Numbered from the stretch's first letter, positions 25,397 through 37,595 are shown. The stretch is DNA of 64,000 nt from Panulirus ornatus (GCF_036320965.1 NC_092235.1:26263476-26327475); one strand, 5' to 3'. Notes: generated by a model not told the origin, from the sequence alone. Program-made: numbers and translations.

Positions 25397-25432
25397 CATC
25401 TCCTGACTCAGCCACTTAAATCACTGCTCCTG

Positions 25433-25770
25433 GGAAAAGACCTTTTTCTATATGGCCATTTTAATAAAAAAAAAAAAGCCGAAAAAATATTAAAAAATTT
25501 TTTTTGGAAACCAAATAAAATAAATTTTTTATTTTTTTTATATTTTTATATATTTTTTTAAAATATATATAATAATAATTTGTTTGATAGATAATAATAA
25601 TAATAATATTATTCCATGTTACCTTTGGTTTTTTTTGGCTTCATCCCCAGCGTGTTGTTTGGTTGTTTTGTTTTATAAAAAAATTTCCCAAAATCGGCAT
25701 TGGGGAAAAAAACCGTGGGGGGAATCACCCGTTTTCCTTAATACATTCTTGATTTGATATCATTCTCGAG
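25433..25770. other. Degraded AT-rich junction
   Basis: The first 70 bases follow 22541-22620 but with many substitutions towards A/T homopolymers. After that the sequence is homopolymer-rich with no clear match. It looks like a low-quality read end joined into the contig. Confidence 0.55.
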
Positions 25771-25888
25771 AACCTTACACAACACTGACTCATTTATGTC
25801 TATTAAGTTCACAATTTGGTGTAGAATTGTCCCGGGCAATGAATAAAATATTATTTTATCATTTTTACTTGGGTTAAATTTTTCCATA

Positions 25889-25990
25889 GTTAGGTCAGTG
25901 GTTAGCACAGTGGTGATGGGTTGTTAACAAAGACACCGATAGTTAGGTCAGTGGTTAGCACAGTGGTGATGGCTGGAGAGCGGTGCGGGA
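25889..25990 (+). repeat. tRNA A-box-like tandem pair
   Basis: TAGGTCAGTGGTTAGCACAG occurs twice about 52 bases apart. It resembles the D-arm/A-box of a tRNA, as at the head of tRNA-derived SINEs. No clear B box follows at tRNA distance. Confidence 0.4.
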
Positions 25991-26042
25991 AGCGAGGTCA
26001 AGTGTCTTAAGGGGTCAGAGTTGGCTGGGGAGACCAGATCCC

Positions 26043-26043
<1 letters not shown>

Positions 26044-26119
<76 letters not shown>
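26044..26119. repeat. (CT)n microsatellite
   Basis: About 37 CT units. Confidence 0.97.
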
Positions 26120-26122
<3 letters not shown>

Positions 26123-26730
26123 TAGAGAGTAATTACAGTGGTTGTTTGTGACATACAGATCGCCCTGACCCAGCCAGATGAGGCGAAACAAGCGACACTT
26201 TTTTGACTTGCCACGGTGTCATTGGCCGTAACCCTGTGCTGGTTAAGTGGCTTAACTACCCAGGGAGGGCGGGGTTAACGATAGCCCTTGAAGTACCTCA
26301 TTCGCCAGTTACGGGAGAAATAGCAGCGTTGCTGTAATATGCCCAGGAAGAACCGATGTAGCCATAAATAACTCTGTACTGCTGTATTTTCCCAGATACA
26401 GCTGAAAAAAAAAACAATAGCCATGTTTTTTTCTCTCTCAGAAGAACATGAACAACGATTAGTGTTGTAGTATTGTTCTCCTGGGAAGAACATGCATTTA
26501 TAACAATGATTTTTATTTATTTGTAGCGTAAGCTGAACAGAAATAACGAGTAACTCCGTAGAAGTTTATTATCTTGAGGAAGAACAGATATATAACAGTA
26601 GCTCCGTAGAAATCCATTATCCTAGGAAGAACAGAGATAACAATAGCAGCGTCTTGGATTGTTTTGCTCCCGTAACAAAAGCCTCGTGAACTTTGGGCAT
26701 TATAAACAAGAGCGAGACGTCCTCACGCAC
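26120..26730. other. No gene seen
   Basis: AT-rich unique sequence; GGAAGAACA words recur near 26344, 26496, 26580 and 26615, perhaps a decayed repeat. Confidence 0.45.
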
Positions 26731-27066
26731 CAGGAACACAACACTGGGTTATAATGAACACAACACTGAGTTATAATGAACACAACACTGGGTTATAATG
26801 AACACAACACTGGGTTATAATGAACACAACACTGGGTTATAATGAACACAACACTGGGTTATAATGAACACAACACTGGGTTATAATGAACACAACACTG
26901 GGTTATAATGAACACAACACTGGGTTAATAACACACACTGGTTATAATGAACACAACACTGGGTTATGAGGAACACAACACTGGGTTATAATGAACACAA
27001 CACTGGATTATAATGAACACAACACTGGGTTATAATGAACACAACACTGGGTTATAATGAACACAG
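26731..27066. repeat. 22-bp minisatellite, about 15 copies
   Basis: Units carry AACACTGGGTTATAATGAAC; one unit near 26920 is shortened. Confidence 0.95.
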
Positions 27067-28182
27067 CAGTGACCAGGGTTGTGTTGTAAAGTGTAGGACA
27101 CTGTGTAGCAGTGACCAGGGGTGTGTGTGGTGCAGTGTAGGACACTGTTGGTGGAGGTAACCAGTGTAGATCAATAGCCCTGGCCTCCTGCCTACCAAGG
27201 AATCCCCCCCCCCCCCACACACACACACACCCACACCCCCCCCACACACACACATCCCCCCCACAAACACACCCGCCCCCCCACACCCCCCCCCCCACAC
27301 ACACACCCCCTTGCTGGACTGGTGTTACTTGTTACTGTTACTGCTGGTGTCGTCTAGGGGTTTCCTGTTACCGATGGAGGTCCTGTTACTGGTGCGGCCT
27401 CTTGGTAGTGTTACTGATGTTACTGTAGCCTCTGTTGTTACTGTAGGTGTTACCTCCGTTGTTACTGTAGGTGTTACCTCCGTTGTTGCCGTCACGAGGC
27501 GTTACATGTTACAGTTGATGGTGTTACGTTGTGTTTCTCCCCGCCGCCAGTGTTACCAGTGTTGCTGGCCGTGGTTGGCTATAGTTCGTTCCAGTGTGAA
27601 GCTATGCTGTGTTACTTGTGTTACCGTTGGTTACGCTGGTGTGGTAGTGTGGCACATGGTTCACCAGGCTGTTGGTGGAGGCCATCACCACACCAGCACC
27701 ACCACATGTGTGCTGGATGGTGCCAATACCATAATAAGTGGAGCTCATTTTCCTCACCCCATTTTTTTTTTTTCTTTTTTGTTTCCTGCAGAGGTGATTC
27801 ACGAGCGTTCGAATCCCAGCATTTTACGGGGCGACATTGACGCAAATGTGGTGTGATGAGGTGTTGGGGGCAGCTGTGTGTACGTGTGTTGGTGTGACTA
27901 GTGATGAGAGGAATATGACATGTGGGTTCACGGCTTTTTAGGAGTGGGGTGGGGGTGCTAGTGAGGGGGGGGTGAGGTGGGCGCCATCTTTGTTATATGA
28001 CAGATGGAGGCGGGGGCCCCACACCGATACATGGGACAGGCAGGGGTTGAGAGGTGGGGTGGCCAACTTCAGAGACCTAAGTTTCGTTTAAGGAGGGCGA
28101 CGGGAACTTGGGAGAGGCAAGTTCCGTTGTAGGAAGTGTAAGGAGGGTGACTGGAACTTTGGAGGCTTCGTTAAGTTGGCTG

Positions 28183-28224
<42 letters not shown>

Positions 28225-28533
28225 TGGCCCAGGATGTGAACTGTGATAGAGGCTCAGTGAGTGTGGGTGTTTGTGAAGCAGTGATGGTCCTTCCTTCCTT
28301 CCGTGAATGCACTGAAGGAAGGAAGGAAGTAAGGAAGGATCCTTCACGCCCCACAGGGAGGGACGTGGGTCCCGTTGTGTTTTGTGTGTGTGTGTGGAGG
28401 GGGTCCTTCTGTATGTACACAGAAGCGCGATACAGTTGGATACAGTGTAACTGTAAGCCAGCCACACTGGCTGACCATGATGTAGGCCGCAGCCTTCACT
28501 CACACCAGATGGACGATGGTCATCATGTAATTA

Positions 28534-28568
<35 letters not shown>

Positions 28569-29068
28569 CACTGTTGCGAGATATTTGTTTATACATAATT
28601 GTTTCATAAAGTGCAATCCTGCAGCGATGATATTCGTCCGTGAGAACTTTGGTATACATAGTGTGTATATAGACATGGGTGTAGTGTGTATAGATGTTTA
28701 TGATGAGTTTGCACACGTGAAGCAGCGATGACACTGTGGACCCCCCCTCCCCCCACACGGGTTGGGGGAGGGGGGCAGGGCGGGACTGACTGACTGGCTC
28801 CTCCTCCCCCCTCCCTCCAGCTCCTCATTACATTAATCACCACATTAATCACCGGTCCCCGCCTTCGTATCCCGCTTCCCAGAAGATCCTCCTCCTCCTC
28901 CTCCTGCCTGAGTCAGGGTTGCCTTCCCCTGTGGTCATTGTGGTGCCTCCACCACACACGACTGTGGTAGTGTGGTGGTGGTGTGTCAGGAACATGGCGG
29001 TGCATGGTGCTCATTACCCGTCAGGGTGAGGGCGGAGAGATGGTATCCCTCTTGGTGATGAGTGATTG
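27067..29068. other. No gene seen; mixed simple repeats
   Basis: C-rich/CA mosaic at 27207-27308; TGTTACTG-rich degenerate repeat near 27325-27520; a T-rich tract and CAG at 27760-27790 followed by a B-box-like GCGTTCGAATCCCAG; (GT)n at 28189-28222; (GA)n at 28537-28566. The CAG at 27790 resembles an acceptor, but the next bases give a stop in phase 0. Confidence 0.45.
28290..28329. other. CTTC/GAAG hairpin
   Basis: CTTCCTTCCTTCC and GGAAGGAAGGAAG are 13-base inverted arms around a short loop with its own GTG/CAC stem. Confidence 0.6.

Positions 29069-29133
<65 letters not shown>
29069..29133. repeat. (CT)n microsatellite
   Basis: About 32 CT units. Confidence 0.97.
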
Positions 29134-29136
<3 letters not shown>

Positions 29137-29204
29137 GCCACACTTGTGTTGTCCAGCCGCAACCAGCCCGCCTCGCAACACTATAAGGTCGGTGTCTGTG
29201 TTGT

Positions 29205-30313
29205 ATTGATGATCTGCTGGAGTATACCCTTCTATATTGATGATCTGCTGGAGTATACCCTTCTATATTGATGATCTGCTGGAGTATACCCTTCTATATT
29301 GATGATCTGCTGGAGTATACCCTTCTATATTGATGATCTGCTGGAGTATACCCTCCTATATTGATGATCTGCTGGAGTATACCCTCCTATATTGATGATC
29401 TGCTGGAGTATACCCTTCTATATTGATGATCTGCTGGAGTATACCCTTCTATATTGATGATCTGCTGGAGTATACCCTTCTATATTGATGATCTGCTGGA
29501 GTATACCCTTCTATATTGATGATCTGCTGGAGTATACCCTTCTATATTGATGATCTGCTGGAGTATACCCTTCTATATTGATGATCTGGAGTATACCCTT
29601 CTATATTGATGATCTGCTGGAGTATACCCTTCTATATTGATGATCTGCTGGAGTATACCCTTCTATATTGATGATCTGCTGGAGTATACCCTTCTATATT
29701 GATGATCTGCTGGAGTATACCCTTCTATATTGATGATCTGCTGGAGTATACCCTTCTATATTGATGATCTGCTGGAGTATACCCTTCTATATTGATGATC
29801 TGCTGGAGTATACCCTTCTATATTGATGATCTGCTGGAGTATACCCTTCTATATTGATGATCTGCTGGAGTATACCCTTCTATATTGATGATCTGCTGGA
29901 GTATACCCTTCTATATTGATGATCTGCTGGAGTATACCCTCCTATATTGATGATCTGCTGGAGTATACCCTTCTATATTGATGATCTGCTGGAGTATACC
30001 CTTCTATATTGATGATCTGCTGGAGTATACCCTTCTATATTGATGATCTGCTGGAGTATACCCTTCTATATTGATGATCTGCTGGAGTATACCCTTCTAT
30101 ATTGATGATCTGCTGGAGTATACCCTTCTATATTGATGATCTGCTGGAGTATACCCTTCTATATTGATGATCTGCTGGAGTATACCCTTCTATATTGATG
30201 ATCTGCTGGAGTATACCCTTCTATATTGATGATCTGCTGGAGTATACCCTCCTATATTGATGATCTGCTGGAGTATACCCTTCTATATTGATGATCTGCT
30301 GGAGTATACCCTT
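29205..30313. repeat. 31-bp minisatellite, about 36 copies
   Basis: Units carry GATGATCTGCTGGAGTATAC then CCTTCTATATT and are nearly identical. A few read CCTCC, and one unit near 29580 lacks CTG. Near-perfect identity implies recent expansion, so the array is probably length-polymorphic. Confidence 0.98.
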
Positions 30314-30693
30314 CATTATTGTTCTCTTGGGGAACGCCGTTTCGTATTGATGTTCACCCTGTGTTGTTATCACATGTTCTCCTGGGGTCACCCATGTTCC
30401 CCCTTCCCCCCCTTGCATTGATGTTCTTACGGTTGACGTTATGTTCTCGTTCTATTGATGGCCTGTTCTGCGGGGGAGGCAGTGTTGCCACAGATGGAGT
30501 GGGTGGTGTAGGCAGCGTTACCATGGTGAAGGGATGGGCAGCCCTGGTGAGGGTCGTGGCAGCCCTCGTCGGCGGTAGTGAGGGTCGGGGGCAGCAGGTG
30601 AGGGACGCCCTCGTCGGCTGTGGGGGTCGACCAGCCTTGTTTATTGCCCCTGTCGCCTGAGGCGGGGGGCTCCGTGGGGTTATGGCCTCTAGA
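30314..30693. other. No gene seen
   Basis: G/T-rich sequence; a decayed relation to the preceding array (TTCTC, TATTGATG words) is visible at its start. Confidence 0.45.
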
Positions 30694-30796
30694 ACTTCAA
30701 CTGGGGGACGAGGGATCTCCGGTGGCAGGAGGTGCCGGTGGCGGGGAATGGTGCAGTAGCTTCTTCCCTAACTGTTGGACGAGGTGGAGGTGTGAT

Positions 30797-30861
<65 letters not shown>

Positions 30862-31015
30862 TGTGTGTGTGTCTGAGGGAGCCAGGATGACCTTGATCAT
30901 GACCTCTTGTGCACCTTGTCTAGTGTGTCTGTTGTGTGGTGGATGACCAGGCTGGGCAGAGGGGACCAGGCACCAGAACTGGACGACCTGGTGATGATGG
31001 TACCTGGTGATGATG
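30694..31015 (+). repeat. Dispersed 300-bp repeat, copy 1
   Basis: Matches 60436-60735 with few substitutions on both sides of an AG run (30802-30858 here). Shared words include GCAGTAGCTTCTTCCCTAAC and GGATGACCAGGCTGGGCAGA. A repeat family of unknown type or an old duplication. Confidence 0.85.
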
Positions 31016-31139
31016 ATGGTGGCCGCCATGCGTGTCTCCAGGTCGCCATGGATCAAGTGTAGGACGTAGCCAGGTTGTAGGTGGCAGAGTTGTTCGTGGT
31101 ACCTCACAACCGAGGCTCTGCAGGGGCTGGAGCATGTGT

Positions 31140-32322
31140 GTTGGGAAGGGAGGAGGCAGTGGTTATGAGGTGTGGGGAAGGGAGGAGGCAGTGGTTATGA
31201 GGTGTGGGGAAGGGAGGAGGCAGTGGTTATGAGGTGTGGGGAAGGGAGGAGGCAGTGGTTATGAGGTGTGGGGAAGGGAGGAGGCAGTGGTTATGAGGTG
31301 TGGGGAAGGGAGGAGGCAGTGGTTATGAGGTGTGGGGAAGGGAGGAGGCAGTGGTTATGAGGTGTGGGGAAGGGAGGAGGCAGTGGTTATGAGGTGTGGG
31401 GAAGGGAGGAGGCAGTGGTTATGAGGTGTGGGGAAGGGAGGAGGCAGTGGTTATGAGGTGTGGGGAAGGGAGGAGGCAGTGGTTATGAGGTGTGGGGAAG
31501 GGAGGAGGCAGTGGTTATGAGGTGTGGGGAAGGGAGGAGGCAGTGGTTATGAGGTGTGGGGAAGGGAGGAGGCAGTGGTTATGAGGTGTGGGGAAGGGAG
31601 GAGGCAGTGGTTATGAGGTGTGGGGAAGGGAGGAGGCAGTGGTTATGAGGTGTGGGGAAGGGAGGAGGCAGTGGTTATGAGGTGTGGGGAAGGGAGGAGG
31701 CAGTGGTTATGAGGTGTGGGGAAGGGAGGAGGCAGTGGTTATGAGGTGTGGGGAAGGGAGGAGGCAGTGGTTATGAGGTGTGGGGAAGGGAGGAGGCAGT
31801 GGTTATGAGGTGTGGGGAAGGGAGGAGGCAGTGGTTATGAGGTGTGGGGAAGGGAGGAGGCAGTGGTTATGAGGTGTGGGGAAGGAGGAGGCAGTGGTTA
31901 TGAGGTGTGGGGAAGGGAGGAGGCAGTGGTTATGAGGTGTGGGGAAGGGAGGAGGCAGTGGTTATGAGGTGTGGGGAAGGGAGGAGGCAGTGGTTATGAG
32001 GTGTGGGGAAGGGAGGAGGCAGTGGTTATGAGGTGTGGGGAAGGGAGGAGGCAGTGGTTATGAGGTGTGGGGAAGGGAGGAGGCAGTGGTTATGAGGTGT
32101 GGGGAAGGGAGGAGGCAGTGGTTATGAGGTGTGGGGAAGGGAGGAGGCAGTGGTTATGAGGTGTGGGGAAGGGAGGAGGCAGTGGTTATGAGGTGTGGGG
32201 AAGGGAGGAGGCAGTGGTTATGAGGTGTGGGGAAGGGAGGAGGCAGTGGTTATGAGGTGTGGGGAAGGGAGGAGGCAGTGGTTATGAGGTGTGGGGAAGG
32301 GAGGAGGCAGTGGTTATGAGGT
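31140..32322. repeat. 32-bp minisatellite, about 37 copies
   Basis: Units carry GGAAGGGAGGAGGCAGTGGT then TATGAGGTGTGG; almost no variation except a one-base loss near 31885. Recent expansion is implied. Confidence 0.98.
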
Positions 32323-32497
32323 TGGTGTGGGGGTAGAAGACCACCCAGACCCACACAGGTGGTGTGGGGGTAGAAGACCACCCAGACCCACAGATGGTGT
32401 GGAAGTAGAAGGCCTCCAAGACCCACAGGTGGTGTTGGGGTAGAAGACCACCTAGATCTACAGGTCATAGAGGGTGGGTGGGTAGAAGACCACTCAG
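32323..32497. repeat. Degenerate ~36-bp minisatellite
   Basis: About five units share GGGGTAGAAGACCACCCAGA and CCCACAGGTGGT; adjoins the 32-bp array. Confidence 0.85.
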
Positions 32498-32657
32498 ACC
32501 ATCGTCAGGTATATGTAGACTCACATGTCTGTTATATGTATTGTGGCAGACCAGGAGTTTTGGTGGCCAGGATGGCCCAGGAACCAGGTCCCTCCTTCCT
32601 TGGGGTTGTAGGGTGCGTTACCAGCACACAGTTGGGTCTGTTAATGACGCCCGTGTG

Positions 32658-32677
32658 TGTGTGTGTGTGAGAGAGAG

Positions 32678-32709
<32 letters not shown>

Positions 32710-32762
32710 TAAAGGTGTGGTCTTCATTGCGTCATGCTGGGCTGTGGAACCCCACCAGCCCT

Positions 32763-32853
<91 letters not shown>

Positions 32854-32891
32854 GTGGAGCATCACTAACATCCCCCTCCCTCCCTCCTTCC

Positions 32892-32957
<66 letters not shown>
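32658..32957. repeat. Compound GT, AG, CT and AC microsatellites
   Basis: GT at 32653-32668, interrupted AG to 32709, a long CT run at about 32764-32850 and an AC run at about 32897-32957. Confidence 0.95.
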
Positions 32958-32961
<4 letters not shown>

Positions 32962-33360
32962 CCAGCAACATCTTGCCAGCCAACGCGCTGCCCACACCAC
33001 AGTGCCAACACGCAGTCCAGCCAGAGCTGAGTATGGGGTTGGTTAGTTAACATGGAGTGGATGGTGTGTGTGTGTGTGGGGTCATCCACAGTATGAACCA
33101 ATACAATAATACAACTGTATTATAACGTGTAGGTGGTCTATAGAGGTGGGGCCAGGATGTTGAACCCAGCTGCATATGTTGTATTTATATTAATTATCTC
33201 ATTAATATGCATATGTTTAATTCGTATTGATACAATACTGTGTATGACACACGTTTGCCGGAAATGTTGGGGAAAAATATACATTAGTTGCAATTACGGG
33301 TCAAGTAAATATGTATATTGTTATGTAATGTAGAAAACTGGTGGTATTGTTTGCATTTAG

Positions 33361-33362
<2 letters not shown>

Positions 33363-33432
<70 letters not shown>
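33363..33432. repeat. (AC)n microsatellite
   Basis: About 35 AC units. Confidence 0.97.
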
Positions 33433-33433
<1 letters not shown>

Positions 33434-34488
33434 AGACAACTTCGTATATAAGCAAGCCTCACGATAGTTTATAGAACGAAGGTAAAACATTTACAAACGT
33501 CGCAGCGAAAACAGATCAAAGAAAATAACCAGTTTGTTGTGAGAGAAGGTGATCAGCGCTGAGGACATGAGTGAACTCTTCCTCAAGAGTTGACAGCAGT
33601 TACTTACCTTCTCTGTGGAGAACCATGAAGTGGTCTCGTCCCTCTTACGTATGTGGATGTTTTCTTCTTGTTTCGCTTTTGTGTGTGTTTTGAAGACGTT
33701 TAGTCTGGAGGAATTGTTACGTTGTTGTGTCTTGAGGTAGGTTGGCTGGGTGTTCCTAGCTCCTGATCTGAACATTATATACATACCATCTCAGGACCAA
33801 GATGTGTAGGTATGTGTGTGTGTGTGTGTGTGTGGTACCTGTAGTCTTGTCATAGTAGACATGGGACCAATCCCCCTGGACGCTGCTGGGTAAGTTATCT
33901 GCCTTCGACGTATGGAAGGAGGTGGCTAGAGGGTTGGTGGAGGGTGTGTGTGTGGCTGTGTCGTGGCCTGTAGCAACATAAGCATCTCCTTTTCATTAGG
34001 GTTGGTCGTGTTACAGTATGGTTTGTGTGTGTGTGTGTGTGTGTGTCCTACTTATCTACTTCACCACATGTTAAGTGTCATGTTGAATAGATGTTAACTC
34101 TTGTTGTTTTGATGTCCTGTGGTAGGATTGCAGAAGTTAATGACTGCCTAACAAAGATTTAGGATAACATGATAACCATCTGGCGCTGCTTTGTGTGTTG
34201 TTCCATTATCTTGCTTTAGTGTTTTATGAAGAGATTATATGGATAAGACCGGAGCATCATTGGTCGAGGGGGCCATTCATAACCAGTTGCAGTAAATCCT
34301 TATCAGCCAGTAGTGAAGTTCGTTATCAGCAGCTGTGTTGTGGTGGCCTGCGGTCACTCTCCCTCCGAATGTTTGATAACAGTCTGTGGTCATCCTGGGC
34401 GAAGAAGGTGTTTATTGAAGGTTCTTATGGGCGCGAATCTTGAAGATTTTTTAAGGGTTCAAATCTTTAAGGTTCTTAAGGGTGCAAG

Positions 34489-34491
<3 letters not shown>
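33433..34491. other. No gene seen; two GT tracts
   Basis: (GT)n at 33808-33833 and 34021-34047. Open frames of 80-97 codons show no recognisable domain. Confidence 0.5.

Positions 34492-34561
<70 letters not shown>
34492..34561. repeat. (GT)n microsatellite
   Basis: About 34 GT units. Confidence 0.97.
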
Positions 34562-34564
<3 letters not shown>

Positions 34565-34645
34565 CGGGTTAGGCTGGCTGACGTGATAGACTTTACCGCC
34601 GCAGATAGACCACACGGGAATTCTGATTGACACCGGGGAAAACTG

Positions 34646-34862
34646 TGAGGTAAGAGTGAGGGAGTGAGAGTTGTGAGGTAAGAGTGAGGGAGTGAGAGTT
34701 GTGAGGTAAGAGTGAGGGAGTGAGAGTTGTGAGGTAAGAGTGAGGGAGTGAGAGTTGTGAGGTAAGAGTGAGGGAGTGAGAGTTGTGAGGTAAGAGTGAG
34801 GGAGTGAGAGTTGTGAGGTAAGAGTGAGGGAGTGAGAGTTGTGAGGTAAGAGTGAGAGTAAT
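34646..34862. repeat. 28-bp minisatellite, 7-8 copies
   Basis: Units carry GTTGTGAGGTAAGAGTGAGG and are nearly identical. Confidence 0.97.
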
Positions 34863-35035
34863 AGTTTGAGGGGGAGCGCCTCACTTGCCCTTGGTTGTTG
34901 ACCCCGCACGCATGAGGTCATGTTGGTGTTACTCATAATACATAGAGACATAGATTTTGACATTGAAAAGCATAATGAAGATGTTTTATTAGAATTTGGG
35001 ACATTCTTGTGGTACAACTGTGTATGATTATGTAA

Positions 35036-35272
35036 GAGATACATACACCCGTAGCTGCTGAAGTAGATGATACATACACCCGTAGCTGCTGAAGTAGGTG
35101 ATACATACACCCGTAGCTGCTGAAGTAGATGATACATACACCCGTAGCTGCTGAAGTAGGTGATACATACACCTGTATCTGCTGAAGTAGATGATACATA
35201 CACCTGTATCTGCTGAAGTAGATGATACATACATCTGTGTCGTCTGAAGTAGATGATACATACACGTGGATC
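35036..35272. repeat. 31-bp minisatellite, 7-8 copies
   Basis: Units carry ACATACACCCGTAGCTGCTG; the last four vary (CCTGTATCT and similar), so the array is older at its right end. Confidence 0.97.
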
Positions 35273-35394
35273 TGCTAACGTAAGAGATGAGTGATTCTAA
35301 GTTCTTTCAAGACGTTTACCACAGTTAAGCTTCGGATGACAGATAAGCTGGGACTGTGTAAGCTTATACTTTCGGCGGTGTGGGTGAGGTACGG

Positions 35395-35915
35395 TGTGTG
35401 GCCATCTCTGTGGTGCCAACACCCCCAGAGAGTTAGGGATGTACCCTGGGGAAGGCAGTGTGGCCATCCCTGGGGTGCCCACACCCCCAGAGAGTCAGGG
35501 ATATACCCTGGGGAAGGCAGTGTGGCCATCCCTGGGGTGCCCACACCCCCAGAGAGTCAGGGATGTACCCTGGGGAAGGCAGTGTGGCCATCCCTGGGGT
35601 GCCCACACCCCCAGAGAGTCAGGGATGTACCCTGGGGAAGGCAGTGTGGCCATCCCTGGGGTGCCCACACCCCCAGAGAGTCAGGGATGTACCCTGGGGA
35701 AGGCAGTGTGGCCATCTCTGTGGTGCCAACACCCCCAGAGAGTTAGGGATGTACCCTGGGGAAGGCAGTGTGGCCATCTCTGTGGTGCCAACACCCCCAG
35801 AGAGTCAGGGATGTACCCTGGGGAAGGCAGTGTGGCCATCCCTGGGGTGCCCACACCCCCAGAGTCAGAGATGTACCCTAGAGGAAGAAGTGTAGTCATC
35901 TCTGGGGGGGCCATC
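35395..35915. repeat. 62-bp minisatellite, about 8 copies
   Basis: Units carry GTGTGGCCATCCCTGGGGTG and AGAGAGTCAGGGATGTACCC. Two unit types differ at CTCTGTGGTGCCAAC versus CCCTGGGGTGCCCAC: the first and the sixth and seventh units are of the former type. Long + frames of up to 207 codons are a by-product. Confidence 0.97.
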
Positions 35916-36119
35916 AGCCCCAGAGATTCTGTGACGTCTGTTTGGGGAAGAGAACTCTCTGAGACCCTTCCCCCAGGTCCCCTTATTCAGGTCATGCACA
36001 GTCCACAGGTCCCTTAGGATCTCCAAACAGGTCATACATAGGCCTCCTGACCAGGTCACGCACAGGTCACACAGAAGACCCCCTGGTCGAGTCACACAGG
36101 TCCCCTTTGTGCATTACGT

Positions 36120-36120
<1 letters not shown>

Positions 36121-36214
<94 letters not shown>
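36121..36214. repeat. (CT)n microsatellite
   Basis: About 47 CT units. Confidence 0.97.
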
Positions 36215-36216
<2 letters not shown>

Positions 36217-36326
36217 ATTCACTACACTTGCCAATAATTTCTTCCCGGAATCGTATTACATAGCGAGTTTAAGTATACGTGTTAAGGACGGAATTGTGAA
36301 AGTTGTTGCCACGATCACAGTGTGAC

Positions 36327-36533
36327 TACATGGTTGGTTACATGATTACATTGGTTGGTTACATGATTACATTGGTTGGTTACATGATTACATTGGTTGG
36401 TTATATGATTACATTGGTTGGTTACATGATTACATTGGTTGGTTATATGATTACATTGGTTGGTTACATGATTACATTGGTTGGTTACATGATTACTTTG
36501 GTTGGTTACATGATTACATTGGTTGGTTATATG
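36327..36533. repeat. 21-bp minisatellite, about 10 copies
   Basis: Units carry TGGTTGGTTACATGATTACA. Unrelated to the dispersed 21-bp family. Confidence 0.97.
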
Positions 36534-36673
36534 ATGAAGGTATGGTAGGGAAACACCAAGACGTAGTGTTAGGGAATTCACAGTGTGAACTGCTCACGTA
36601 TTGTAGTGATGATGATGTGTTCGGAATATACCAGGCTGGTGGGTGGTGAGTATTATGAACGTATCCTGTACTA

Positions 36674-36968
36674 CCCTTGAACACGACGGTACGACCCTTG
36701 AACACGACGGTACCACCCTTGAACACGACGGTACCACCCTTGGTTGTGGTGGCATGGTCTTCGATTAGACTCTTCCTGGTCTGGTCAAAGGCCAGGCCAT
36801 CGTACCTAAGGGCCATGCTAGAGGGTGGTACCGTCGTGTTCGAGGGCCGTACCGTCGTGCTCGAGGGTCGTACCGTCGTGCTCGAGGGTCGTACCGTCGT
36901 GCTCGAGGGCCGTACCGTCGTGCTCGAGGGTCGTACCGTCGTGCTCGAAGGTCGTACCAAGGGAGGTA
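36674..36968. mobile_element. Foldback-like element, most complete copy
   Basis: Left arm: three antisense units of the 21-bp repeat (CCTTGAACACGACGGTACGA). Core (about 36736-36820): CCTTGGTTGTGGTGGCATGG at its left and GGCCAGGCCATCGTACC at its right are inverted relatives, with GGTCAAAGG between. Right arm: about seven sense units. The outer ends GTACTACCCTTG and CAAGGGAGGTAC are also inverted. No coding capacity. Foldback-type transposition is inferred from structure only. Confidence 0.55.
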
Positions 36969-37436
36969 CATAGACTGGTGCACATCAGCACTGCCAAGGT
37001 GACTAGGAAATATGGCAGCGTTCCACACATGACAGCTCTCCTCTTGTGTCTCGCCAGCGACTCGGGTTCGAATCCCTCCACGCCAAGCAACTTGCCTCTC
37101 TTCATCCACCGTAGGTGCGACATCGCTAATGAAGATCTACAGGATCTTGGCCCTTATAACATCACCGGGCTCAGTAATGTGGTCATAACGTGCTATACCC
37201 TCGGCTGGCATTAATTATATACATATTTTTCTGAGTAATTAAAGTTGGGGCTCGTGTGATTATTGATTAACTTATTGATCGACTTGTGAAGTGGATTTGG
37301 CTTAATGATTAGCAACCGAAAACTCGAGGATTATTTTTTTGATGTCAAGTGATTTAAGTAGATACAGGTGGATTATAAGTAGTCCTAGATACTTACATAC
37401 ATTGACAGGTGGAGACTTGAGTTGTTAATTATATGC
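36969..37436. other. No gene seen; B-box-like word
   Basis: CTCGGGTTCGAATCCCTCC at 37062-37080 fits a tRNA B box, as in tRNA-derived SINEs; no convincing A box was placed upstream. Confidence 0.4.
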
Positions 37437-37595
37437 GTGGAGCACGACGGTACGACCTGAGGGTATCCTGGCCTGACCTTTGACCCGACCCGGCCGTACT
37501 CGAGGGTCGTCCTGTTGTGCTGAGGGGTCGTACTTGATCGTACCGTCGTGCTCAAGGTACGTACCGTCGTGCTCAGGGTACGTACCCATCGTGTT
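37437..37595. mobile_element. Foldback-like element, small copy
   Basis: One antisense unit (GAGCACGACGGTACGACC), then GGTATCCTGGCCTGACCTTT, then about four degenerate sense units. Confidence 0.45.

Larger units (their letters stand above)
22685..25432 (+). repeat. Duplicated block, copy 2
   Basis: Direct copy of 19841-22540. Differences are mainly one- or two-base gains and losses, many in homopolymers and short repeats, with length changes in the CT, CA and 32-bp arrays. That pattern fits sequencing or assembly error better than neutral divergence. Confidence 0.9.

Noticed and set aside
27780..27860. Strong-looking acceptor (T-rich tract plus CCTGCAG) with a following short exon
   Set aside because: Phase-0 reading hits TGA in the second codon, and the sequence holds a tRNA B-box-like word, so a SINE is more likely.
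29205..30313. CRISPR-like regular array
   Set aside because: The whole 31-bp unit is repeated without unique spacers, and the genome is eukaryotic.
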